Source of the DNA: Ilumatobacteraceae bacterium
GTDB taxonomy: Bacteria; Actinomycetota; Acidimicrobiia; Acidimicrobiales; Ilumatobacteraceae
Length of the DNA: 10,222 nucleotides
Reading direction: 5' to 3'
NCBI GenBank assembly: GCA_021741795.1
Contig: JAIOXC010000047.1
Coordinates: 1-10,222 of the forward strand
Position 1 is the first letter of the stretch. Every line of letters starts with the position of its first letter. The position numbers and the translations under genes are program-made. Below the pieces are notes generated by a model. The model ran no database searches. It was given only the letters and a program-made list of their open reading frames with translations, and had not been told where the DNA came from. Of this stretch, positions 1 through 6,172 are shown piece after piece.

Positions 1-650
1 CTCGTGGCAATGAGCTTTTCTTTGTAGCCGTCAACTGCGCGCGCTTCTGGTGTTGCAATAAAGCGTGTGCCGATCCACACCCCGTCTGCGCCAAGGGCTA
101 ATGATGCAGCGAGACCGCGGCCGTCGTACAAACCACCGGCAGCAACCACCACAACTTTTTTGCCAACTGCATCGACCACTTGGGGAACGAGTGCCATGGT
201 GGCAACGGTGCCCGTATGACCTCCACCTTCGGTGCCTTGAGCAACCACAAAGTCGCAACCGCTTTCAACTGCTGCGATTGCGTGGCGAACTTTTCCGCAC
301 ATTGAACCAACAATCACACCGTGACTATGCAATCGTTCAATAATGTCGCGCGGTACTCCAAGTCCTGCAACAAAAACTCGCGCACCACTCTTGATAATCA
401 GATCAACATCGCGCTCAAGTGTGTGTGGAAGCGCGGTTAACAAATCGACGCCAAATGGTTTTTGGGTCAGGCTTTTGACTCCATCAATTTCCCGAGCCAA
501 TTCGCCATCTTGCATGGTCGATGCACCCAATGTTCCAAGACCGCCAGCCTCCGAAACTGCTGCAACGAGATGGTGGTAACTCACACCGCCCATACCTGCA
601 AGCATGATGGGGAATTCGATGTCGAGAAGTTCGGTCAGTCGTGTGCGCAT
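1..650 (-). CDS. Nitronate monooxygenase-like FMN-dependent oxidoreductase (3' end beyond left edge)
   Basis: The 216 visible residues form the N-terminal two thirds of a TIM-barrel flavoprotein of the nitronate monooxygenase (2-nitropropane dioxygenase) family. Members oxidise alkyl nitronates such as propionate 3-nitronate to an oxo-acid plus nitrite, using FMN and O2; many actinobacterial members have unproven substrates. Visible marks are the N-terminal FPIMLAGMGGVS strand (residues 13-24), the family signature QGTEGGGHTG (138-147) with its His145 at the catalytic-base position, the phosphate-binding AAGGL (170-174) and GTRF (194-197). The ATG at 650 follows the upstream flavoprotein stop by about 10 nt, and a GGAA ribosome-binding stretch lies 3 nt before it, so the two genes are probably co-transcribed. 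The C-terminus lies outside the window. An enoyl-ACP reductase FabK-type role is an alternative, but the GGGHTG motif favours the NMO family. Confidence 0.88.
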   Translation of the reverse strand, partial: MRTRLTELLDIEFPIMLAGMGGVSYHHLVAAVSEAGGLGTLGASTMQDGELAREIDGVKSLTQKPFGVDLLTALPHTLERDVDLIIKSGARVFVAGLGVPRDIIERLHSHGVIVGSMCGKVRHAIAAVESGCDFVVAQGTEGGGHTGTVATMALVPQVVDAVGKKVVVVAAGGLYDGRGLAASLALGADGVWIGTRFIATPEARAVDGYKEKLIAT

Positions 651-660
651 GCGTTCCAAC

Positions 661-1938
661 TTACTTGGTTTGATCGTGAGTTACGTAGGCGCCGTCACGA
701 CGCAAGAAATTGCGGTGCCATCGAGACGGGGTAAAAATCGCTGCCCGAGGTTCATCTTCAAACATCCAGCGCACGAAATTGCGCCTCGTCCATGGAGTGA
801 GGTTGGCAACACGTAGTGCTGCTCGGGCGCGAAGAGATGATTTCAAAATTGTTCCAAGAGCCATAGACATGCGGTGATCTGCAAAGAAGTTCTGCTTGAC
901 AAGTTGCTCATACTTATTGCGAGTGACCGAAGCTTCACGGCTAAAGCCCGCGACAATTGCTTGTGCGCTGAGTTGTCCAGAGAGCAGTGCCTGGCCGATA
1001 CCTTCACCGGTGAGTGAGTCGGTGACACATGCGGCATCACCAATAAACAGCACGCGGCCACTTGAAAGTGGGGCAGATGTGATGCGAGCCGGAATAGGCC
1101 ACGCGGTGTGTCGATCTTCCATGACGACGCCTGAGCCAAGTGCTGATGCAATATGTTTGCGAGCCAACAAATTTGGCCAGAGGTCTTTCATTTGTTGCAC
1201 CGAGTACTTGCCACCGCGCAAGATTCCGAATCCGATGTTGACACGGCCATCTTGCAGCGGAAACGACCACGCGTAGCCGGGCAACAAATCTTTTTCGAAC
1301 CACACATGCAAGCGATCTTTTGCAGAACCTGTGACGTTGTTGGCGTATTGACGAAATGCGTGCCATTCGCCGAGGTAACCGGGTGTTGACATGCCAAGAG
1401 ATTTGCGTACTGGTGACCACATACCATCTGATGCGATCACAAACTTTGATCGGACAGTTTCATTTTTATTGCTATTAGCGTCGCTGATGATATCGATCGT
1501 GATGTGATCTGGGGTTTGTTCGCGAACGGAAACAAATTCGTGACCCTCGAGCACACGAATATCGCGCGACTTGGCAAGTTGGACAAGCGCATTGTCAAGT
1601 TCAATTCGTGGTGCGATTGCGGCAAACTGGCCGCGTGTGGGAAGTGCAAACTGCATTTCGTTACCACTCGGTGAGCGCAACCATACGTCGCTGCACACTG
1701 TCCAATTGGGCACGGTTTTGGGGTCAAAGCCGAGTTCATCCAAAATGCGAAGTGCACCAGTGGTCAAACCGTCTCCACAACACTTGTCGCGCGGAAAAAA
1801 TGCCTTATCAATAACTATTACGTCGAAATTGTTGGCACGTAATGTGAGCGCCGCAGCAATACCGCTTGGCCCTGCTCCGACAACTAGAACATCGCATGCT
1901 AAATCGCCTGCACTGTTGTTCGACTTGGTAAAAGACAC
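661..1938 (-). CDS. Geranylgeranyl reductase family FAD-dependent oxidoreductase
   Basis: This is a flavoprotein of about 425 aa in the geranylgeranyl reductase (GGR) superfamily, whose members saturate double bonds in isoprenoid chains of quinones, archaeal-type lipids or chlorophyll side chains. In actinobacteria the best-known relative is the menaquinone side-chain reductase MenJ. Numbered from the GTG start, the order is: Rossmann GAGPSG (21-26), the GGR-type loop KCCGDGL (52-58), SDG (170-172), the substrate-side PGYAWSFP (220-227), and the second FAD motif GDAACVTDSLTGEGI (300-314). I chose GTG at 1938 because a TAGTCT box lies 7 nt upstream and this start leaves a gap to the divergent SDR. 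The alternative ATG at 1965 adds nine residues and would overlap the SDR start codon by 2 nt within a single CATG. The gene is followed closely by the NMO-like gene. The exact substrate cannot be read from sequence. Confidence 0.85.
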   Translation of the reverse strand: MSFTKSNNSAGDLACDVLVVGAGPSGIAAALTLRANNFDVIVIDKAFFPRDKCCGDGLTTGALRILDELGFDPKTVPNWTVCSDVWLRSPSGNEMQFALPTRGQFAAIAPRIELDNALVQLAKSRDIRVLEGHEFVSVREQTPDHITIDIISDANSNKNETVRSKFVIASDGMWSPVRKSLGMSTPGYLGEWHAFRQYANNVTGSAKDRLHVWFEKDLLPGYAWSFPLQDGRVNIGFGILRGGKYSVQQMKDLWPNLLARKHIASALGSGVVMEDRHTAWPIPARITSAPLSSGRVLFIGDAACVTDSLTGEGIGQALLSGQLSAQAIVAGFSREASVTRNKYEQLVKQNFFADHRMSMALGTILKSSLRARAALRVANLTPWTRRNFVRWMFEDEPRAAIFTPSRWHRNFLRRDGAYVTHDQTK

Positions 1939-1963
1939 GGTATTCAGACTAGAGTCGTTGCCC
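1939..1963. promoter_or_regulatory. Candidate divergent promoter with back-to-back -10 boxes
   Basis: The whole gap between the two divergent genes is 25 bp. On the plus strand TAGAGT (1950-1955) fits the TAnnnT -10 pattern and is 8 nt before the SDR ATG. On the minus strand TAGTCT (1951 down to 1946) fits the same pattern and is 7 nt before the GTG of the flavoprotein gene. The two boxes share the central TA and sit inside the inverted repeat GACT-AG-AGTC (1947-1956). A weak -35-like TTGGTA (1925-1930) exists for the plus direction with a 19-bp spacer; none is evident for the minus direction. Both genes would then have leaderless or nearly leaderless mRNAs, which agrees with the lack of a Shine-Dalgarno sequence at either start. 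This is inference from sequence only. Confidence 0.45.
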
Positions 1964-2890
1964 ATGAGCCGCTTATGTGAAGGTCGAGTAGTTGTTGTCA
2001 CTGGTTCGGGACGCGGTATTGGTCGCGAACATGCTTTAAGTCTTGCCAAGCACGGCGCACTGGTCGTTGTCAACGACCTAGGCGGCGGTGTCGATGGTTC
2101 GGCAGGCGATATTTCGCCAGCACAAAGTGTTGTCAATGAGATCGAGGCCATGGGTGGCCGTGCTGTTGCCAATGGTGACGACATTTCAACTTGGGCTGGC
2201 GCAGAGCGTCTAATCCAGACAGCAGTCGACACGTTTGGCGACTTACATGCAGTTGTTAATAACGCCGGAATCTTGCGCGACCGCATGATGGCCAACATGT
2301 CGGAAGAAGAATGGGACGCCGTCATCAAAGTGCACCTCAAGGGCACGTTTGCACCATCGCGTTTTGCCGCTGCCTATTGGCGCGATCAAAGCAAGGCTGG
2401 AAAACCAGTTGATGGTCGCATCATCAACACTTCATCGGTGTCGGGTATCTACGGCAACGTCGGTCAAACAAACTACGGAGCCGCAAAAGCCGGCATCGCT
2501 GCGTTTACCACCATCGCATCGCTCGAACTCGCTCGCTATGGCGTCACGGTTAACGCAGTTGCACCAGTCGCGCTCACGCGCATGACCGAAAATCTCTCGC
2601 CAACTCCTCCAACCGACGAAGAACGCGAACTCGGTTCGCCTCGTTGGATTGCACCGATCGTGACGTGGCTTGCTTCAGAAGAGTCAAAGGCGATCACTGG
2701 TCGTGTGTTTGAAGCGAGTGGTCGAGTATTGGCAATTGCCGAAGGATGGCATCGTGGCCCAACTCACGAACCAGTTGACGATGCAGCAATGCTTGGGCCA
2801 ATTGTTGAAGAACTGATGACCAAGGCTCGTCTTAATGCCGGCATGGACGGCAGAGACGGCTCGTGGCCACAACCACAACCGAGTAAATAG
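1964..2890 (+). CDS. SDR dehydrogenase resembling the (3R)-hydroxyacyl-CoA dehydrogenase domain of MFE-2
   Basis: This 308-aa short-chain dehydrogenase probably uses NAD(H) to interconvert 3-hydroxyacyl and 3-oxoacyl substrates. It shows the cofactor loop TGSGRGIG (13-20), NNAG (99-102), and the catalytic Ser158, Tyr171 and Lys175 (YGAAK). Several details match the dehydrogenase domain of the multifunctional beta-oxidation enzyme MFE-2/HSD17B4 better than FabG: VVNDLGG after beta-2, VHLKGTF with His124 at the usual SDR Asn position, SSVSGIYGNVGQ, TRMTENL and the APIVTWLASEES segment. The C-terminal tail beyond residue 260 is longer than in FabG and lacks hydratase or SCP2 domains. The ATG at 1964 starts directly before the first beta strand, as usual for the family. 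The next gene begins 17 nt after the stop, so a shared transcript is likely. Family assignment is firm; the physiological substrate is not. Confidence 0.88.
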   Translation: MSRLCEGRVVVVTGSGRGIGREHALSLAKHGALVVVNDLGGGVDGSAGDISPAQSVVNEIEAMGGRAVANGDDISTWAGAERLIQTAVDTFGDLHAVVNNAGILRDRMMANMSEEEWDAVIKVHLKGTFAPSRFAAAYWRDQSKAGKPVDGRIINTSSVSGIYGNVGQTNYGAAKAGIAAFTTIASLELARYGVTVNAVAPVALTRMTENLSPTPPTDEERELGSPRWIAPIVTWLASEESKAITGRVFEASGRVLAIAEGWHRGPTHEPVDDAAMLGPIVEELMTKARLNAGMDGRDGSWPQPQPSK

Positions 2891-2907
2891 TTGAATTCGC
2901 CGGCATA

Positions 2908-4191
2908 TTGAACACTCAACTTGCCAAGGCACACAGCGATTTTGCGGATCGCAATCCACAGAGCCGACGTCACTATGACGAGGCCCGCAAATTCTTACCT
3001 GGTGGACAGACCCGTTCTGTTCTCACACACGCTCCGTTTCCTCTTGCCTTTGCATCGGGCCAAGGAGCGACTCTCACCGATGTAGATGGTCACACGTACA
3101 TCGATTTTCTTGGTGACTACACAGCAGGTTTACTTGGTCATAGCGAAAGGCGAGTGCTAGACCGCGTGGTCCTGGCGCTGTCGCACAACACAAGTGTTGG
3201 TGGTGTGCACCCGGCCGAAGCAACACTTGGCAAGTTAATGTGTGAGCGGTTTGGTATAGATCGCGTGCGATTTACTAACTCTGGCACTGAAGCGAACTTG
3301 TTGGCGATGACGACTGCAGTCGTTGCTACCGGCAGGAAAAAGATTTTGGTCTTTGACGGCGGATACCACGGCAGCGTGTTTTATTTTGCAAACGGAAGTG
3401 CAAAGTGGAATGCGCCTTTTGATTTTGTTCTTGCTCCGTATAACGACACTTCTGCTGCGCTGCAAGCGATCAATGACAACGCCGCAACACTTGCCGCTGT
3501 TGTTGTAGAGCCAATGCTTGGCTCGGGAGGATGCATTCCTGGCGACCCTGTGTTTTTTTCGGCAGTGTTTGACGCTGCTCGCAAAGTTGGCGCAGTATGT
3601 ATCGCTGACGAAGTCATGACGTCGCGTCATGGTCGTAGTGGCATGATGCAACTGCTCGGCGTCGAAGCCGACATCACGGCCTTTGGCAAGTACATCGGTG
3701 GCGGTTTTTCTTTTGGTGCGTTTGGCGGCAAAGCCGAGTTCCTTGATCAGTTTGATACGAGCCCGGAGTCGGGGCGAGCGTCACCAATTGCTCATGGCGG
3801 CACGTTCAATAACAATCTGTCGACCATGACGGCCGGATGCGCTGTATTGGGCGAGGTGTTTACGGCAGATGTTGCAGAGGTACATACCAAACGAGGCGAC
3901 GAGTTTCGCCAGGCAGTTGCTTCCGTGATCGCAAAGCACAATGTTGGAGTCTCGGTGAGCGGATTTGGGTCAATGATGTCGCTTCATGCACTTGCTACTG
4001 CGCCTCAACGTCCGTCAGATCTCATTTCTAGAGATCCAGTTTTGCAAGAACTTTTATTTTTTGGATTACTACAACGCGGTGTGTACATCGCGACACGCGG
4101 AATGATGAATTTGGGGCTCGCACACACCGATGACCAGATGGCGTCGACACTTGATGCACTTTCGGATGTTCTTGGTTCACTGCATAAATAA
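2908..4191 (+). CDS. PLP-dependent class III aminotransferase, beta-amino-acid (beta-phenylalanine) transaminase type
   Basis: This 427-aa fold-type I PLP enzyme would often be annotated as glutamate-1-semialdehyde aminomutase (HemL). Visible motifs are SGTEAN (125-130, PLP phosphate), GGYHG (151-155, ring stacking), DEVMTSR with Asp234 (pyridine nitrogen), Lys261 in FGKYIGGGFSFGAFGG (Schiff base) and GGTFNNN (297-303). From memory, many stretches coincide with the Variovorax beta-phenylalanine aminotransferase: RSVLxxAPFPL, YTAGxxGHS, PYND, GCIPG, EVMTSR, and Arg36 and Arg397 where that enzyme has its carboxylate-binding arginines. It therefore probably moves the amino group of a beta-amino acid to 2-oxoglutarate or pyruvate. 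The start is an unusual TTG at 2908: an in-frame stop lies at 2884-2886, no other start codon fits, and the N-terminal NPxSxRxxxxA-PGG region is conserved. There is no clear Shine-Dalgarno; translation may depend on the upstream SDR gene, 17 nt away. Confidence 0.85.
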   Translation: MNTQLAKAHSDFADRNPQSRRHYDEARKFLPGGQTRSVLTHAPFPLAFASGQGATLTDVDGHTYIDFLGDYTAGLLGHSERRVLDRVVLALSHNTSVGGVHPAEATLGKLMCERFGIDRVRFTNSGTEANLLAMTTAVVATGRKKILVFDGGYHGSVFYFANGSAKWNAPFDFVLAPYNDTSAALQAINDNAATLAAVVVEPMLGSGGCIPGDPVFFSAVFDAARKVGAVCIADEVMTSRHGRSGMMQLLGVEADITAFGKYIGGGFSFGAFGGKAEFLDQFDTSPESGRASPIAHGGTFNNNLSTMTAGCAVLGEVFTADVAEVHTKRGDEFRQAVASVIAKHNVGVSVSGFGSMMSLHALATAPQRPSDLISRDPVLQELLFFGLLQRGVYIATRGMMNLGLAHTDDQMASTLDALSDVLGSLHK

Positions 4192-4295
4192 TTTGCAGGA
4201 GATATTTGTTAGGCAGTCCACTCAGCCGTAAGGCGAGCCACACGAAATAAAGTGGGGCACGTATGGCACATGTCATCAAACTAATCGCACAAAAA

Positions 4296-4326
4296 TTAAC
4301 ACCGACTTCTCAATCGGTCATATGTT
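4296..4326 (+). promoter_or_regulatory. Candidate promoter with long (19-bp) spacer containing a dyad
   Basis: TTAACA (4296-4301, five of six matches to TTGACA) is followed after 19 bp by TATGTT (4321-4326), a TAnnnT -10 box. The inverted repeat ACCGA (4301-4305) and TCGGT (4314-4318), separated by 8 bp, lies almost entirely in the spacer. A 19-bp spacer with an internal dyad is the architecture of MerR/CueR-type metal-activated promoters, and the gene downstream encodes a copper protein. No MerR-family gene is present in the window, so the regulator link is inference. Confidence 0.4.
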
Positions 4327-4331
4327 GAGTA

Positions 4332-4346
4332 CAGGAATCCTTCCTG
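4332..4346 (+). promoter_or_regulatory. Short hairpin in the predicted 5' leader
   Basis: CAGGAA (4332-4337), the loop TCC and TTCCTG (4341-4346) form a perfect 6-bp stem. The overlapping CTTCC-T-GGAAG (4340-4350) is an alternative dyad. It lies at or just after the predicted transcription start and 23 nt before the copper protein start codon, so it could be an operator or an mRNA-stabilising hairpin. No family assignment is possible. Confidence 0.3.
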
Positions 4347-4355
4347 GAAGACTGT

Positions 4356-4361
4356 GAAAGG
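4356..4361 (+). promoter_or_regulatory. Ribosome-binding site of the copper protein gene
   Basis: GAAAGG sits 8 nt before the ATG at 4370. It is one of the few convincing Shine-Dalgarno sequences in the window. It supports the chosen start and implies a leadered transcript, unlike several neighbours. Confidence 0.65.
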
Positions 4362-4369
4362 TCGCTCGC

Positions 4370-5461
4370 ATGAATGAGAAATTAAGTCACAATAAAATAA
4401 GTGAAGCAACAGTTTTTTCGTTAGTGCTGTGCTTGTTTATTTCGGTGGTACTTGTTGTTGGAGTACTCGGCATTCGTGCGATGGAGAGTGGCACCACAAA
4501 AGTTGCTACTGCTGCAGCACCGGTCGCGGCCGCACCCGCGGTAGAGGCAAACAACAATGCAGTTATCGATCCTGCGGCAACGCCAGCAGCGAGCTGGAAT
4601 CCTAGAGATCCAATTCTTCCAAGTGCAACAACAGATACTGCTCACGCTGTCACATTCGAAATGTCTGAGGTGCAGGTAGAAGTTGCCCCTGGGGTGATGC
4701 AAGAGATGTGGACGTTCAATGGCCAGGTGCCGGGGCCGACATTACGCGGCAAAGTTGGTGACACTTTTACGGTCACGGTTGTCAATAAAGGCAAAATGAC
4801 ACACTCCATAGATTTTCATGCGAGCAAAGTTGCTTGGAGTGATGAAATGCGTGCGATTGCGCCAGGCGAGTCGCTTGTTTACACGTTCGTCGCTGAGTTC
4901 TCTGGAATCTTCATGTACCACTGTGGTACTGCACCAGCACTGCATCACATTGGAAACGGAATGTACGGAGCATTGATCATCGATCCACCAGTACTTGCTC
5001 CAGTCGAGAAAGAATTTGTGTTGCTGCAAAGTGAGTTGTACCTAGGACCAGATGGTCAACCTGGTGACTTGACCAAGATGATGAATGAGAAGTGGGACGC
5101 AGTTGTCTTTAACGGCTATGTGAATCAATATAAGTTTGGATCGATACATGTTGAGGCAAATAAGCGGTACCGCATTTGGGTGTTAGATGAAGGTCCAAAT
5201 GAAAACTCTGCGTTCCATATTGTTGGGACAATTTTTGACACAATTTTTAGAGAAGGAACATACTTATTGCAGCCAGACGCTCGAACTGGTGGCTCTCAAG
5301 TACTTGATCTACAACCTGCTCAGGGTGGCTTCGTGGAGTTCACATTTGCAGAAGATGGTCTGTACCCGTTTGTTACTCACAAATTTGCCAACGTAGGCAA
5401 GGGTGCATTGGGTTTCTTTGCAGTGGGCGACGTAGACACGAGCGCATTAGGCGGTCACTAA
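4370..5461 (+). CDS. Membrane-anchored two-domain cupredoxin protein, copper nitrite reductase-like multicopper oxidase
   Basis: This 363-aa protein has a signal anchor (about residues 13-36), an Ala/Pro-rich linker (about 46-75) and two cupredoxin domains placed outside the cytoplasmic membrane. Aligning by eye to CuNIR (NirK), all ligands are present. Type 1 copper: His145, Cys185, His193, Met198. Type 2 copper: His150, His184 and His337 (VTHKFANVGKG). The catalytic Asp (Asp148 in HSIDFH) and the second-sphere His (His283 in AFHIVG) are also kept. It could therefore reduce nitrite to NO, or act as another two-domain copper oxidase. The loop after the copper Cys is one residue shorter than in NirK and lacks its Pro-Trp motif, so it belongs to a divergent actinobacterial branch. 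No lipobox is seen. It has its own promoter candidate and ribosome site, and converges with nucS. The function as a nitrite reductase is plausible but unproven. Confidence 0.82.
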   Translation: MNEKLSHNKISEATVFSLVLCLFISVVLVVGVLGIRAMESGTTKVATAAAPVAAAPAVEANNNAVIDPAATPAASWNPRDPILPSATTDTAHAVTFEMSEVQVEVAPGVMQEMWTFNGQVPGPTLRGKVGDTFTVTVVNKGKMTHSIDFHASKVAWSDEMRAIAPGESLVYTFVAEFSGIFMYHCGTAPALHHIGNGMYGALIIDPPVLAPVEKEFVLLQSELYLGPDGQPGDLTKMMNEKWDAVVFNGYVNQYKFGSIHVEANKRYRIWVLDEGPNENSAFHIVGTIFDTIFREGTYLLQPDARTGGSQVLDLQPAQGGFVEFTFAEDGLYPFVTHKFANVGKGALGFFAVGDVDTSALGGH

Positions 5462-5475
5462 AAATTGAGTTAAGT

Positions 5476-5515
5476 CGAGTTGGCGGGTTGCGACCTTTAA
5501 AAGAGCCGCAACTCG
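5476..5515. terminator. Possible bidirectional terminator between convergent genes
   Basis: CGAGTTGGCGG (5476-5486) pairs with CCGCAACTCG (5506-5515), giving ten base pairs with one bulged G and a 19-nt loop. GTTGCG (5487-5492) can pair alternatively with CGCAAC (5507-5512). The stem spans the 35-nt gap between the copper gene stop and the nucS stop and includes the last codons of nucS. Only a short T run (5461-5464 read on the minus strand, about 12 nt after the stem) is present, so termination strength is doubtful. Confidence 0.35.
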
Positions 5516-6156
5516 TCAGTTCGCTTGCCGCGCAGTTCGTCGTAGTCAACCTCGCACCAACCCATTCCGCGGCTTTCGGCAAGTACACGAGCCTGAGGCT
5601 TGATCGACTGAGCGACAAAGATGCCACGAATGCTTCCGAGTGAAGTATCGGCATGCAAGCAGTCGATGTAGCGGGTGAGCTGTTCGACTCCGTCAATCTC
5701 GCCGCGTCGCTTGATCTCGACTGCAACCGTTTGACCTGATGCGTCACGGCACAATAAATCAACAGGGCCAACTGCTGTTGGGTATTCACGGCGAATCAGC
5801 GTGAGACCAGGCTCGATCGACTCGGGGAGTGCCGCAAGTAGTTCTTGCAGGTGCGCTTCAACTCCGTCTTTTGTGAGTCCTGGGTCTTCGCCAAGTTCGT
5901 GTGACGAGTCGCTAAACACTTCGTGCAAATAGATAGTCAACGTTTCACCTTTTGGATTAGTGACAACCCACTTGTCGTCGTGTTCGACAACAGTGTTGGG
6001 AGCGTTCATCCAGTTGAGAGGTTTATATGCGCCGCCATCGGCATGAATCGCGATGCATCCATCTGCTTTGCGCATGAGCAATCGGTTTGCTTCAGGGAGC
6101 GACGCATCGAGTCGGCCTTCGTACACGACGCTGCAGCGCGCAACTACAAGTCTCAT
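5497..6156 (-). CDS. nucS: Endonuclease NucS/EndoMS (mismatch-specific DNA endonuclease)
   Basis: This 219-aa protein matches actinobacterial NucS in length and layout. NucS cuts double-stranded DNA at mismatches such as G-T and G-G and replaces MutS/MutL in most actinobacteria, acting with the beta sliding clamp. Visible are an N-terminal DNA-binding beta domain (about 1-95, with the KPLNWM stretch at 45-50) and a RecB-like nuclease domain with the catalytic residues Asp133 (GPVDLLCRD), Glu147 and Lys149 (VAVEIKRRG), followed by the conserved GVEQLTRY helix (156-163). It ends in DELRLF, the short C-terminal tail thought to bind the clamp. The ATG at 6156 is preceded by TAGTTT 8 nt upstream and has no Shine-Dalgarno, suggesting a possible leaderless transcript in addition to read-through from the kinase gene 16 nt upstream. 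The presence of nucS is the best taxonomic marker in the window. Confidence 0.95.
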   Translation of the reverse strand: MRLVVARCSVVYEGRLDASLPEANRLLMRKADGCIAIHADGGAYKPLNWMNAPNTVVEHDDKWVVTNPKGETLTIYLHEVFSDSSHELGEDPGLTKDGVEAHLQELLAALPESIEPGLTLIRREYPTAVGPVDLLCRDASGQTVAVEIKRRGEIDGVEQLTRYIDCLHADTSLGSIRGIFVAQSIKPQARVLAESRGMGWCEVDYDELRGKRTDELRLF

Positions 6157-6164
6157 GCGTGTAG

Positions 6165-6170
6165 AAACTA
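6165..6170 (-). promoter_or_regulatory. Candidate -10 box for nucS
   Basis: Read on the minus strand, TAGTTT lies 8 nt before the nucS ATG and fits TAnnnT, the pattern of actinobacterial leaderless promoters. It sits in the 16-nt gap after the ABC1 kinase stop. No -35 element was identified. Confidence 0.3.
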
Positions 6171-6172
6171 GA

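Larger units (their letters stand above)
4192..4369. other. Intergenic region between the aminotransferase and copper protein genes
   Basis: This 178-nt stretch is the longest gene-free segment in the window. It contains no credible ORF and no strong intrinsic terminator for the aminotransferase: only short imperfect stems occur near 4209-4235, with no T tract. Its right third holds a promoter candidate, a 5-bp dyad inside the promoter spacer, a 6-bp hairpin and a ribosome-binding site, each listed separately. The left part (about 4200-4290) shows nothing I can assign. Confidence 0.6.

Noticed and set aside
1571..1963. Plus-strand frame open for 131 codons upstream of the SDR start
   Set aside because: It is antisense to the flavoprotein gene, its translation has no SDR or other family character, and the SDR homology begins exactly at the ATG at 1964. 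It reflects codon bias of the opposite gene.
1966..2346. Minus-strand frame extending the flavoprotein by 127 residues
   Set aside because: The extension is antisense to the SDR and is Ser/Pro/Thr-rich without homology; the FAD-binding Rossmann motif starts a normal distance after GTG 1938 or ATG 1965.
4192..4240. Possible terminator after the aminotransferase gene
   Set aside because: Only short imperfect stems (for example TTAGGC with GCCGTAA) are found and no T tract follows, so I could not support a terminator.
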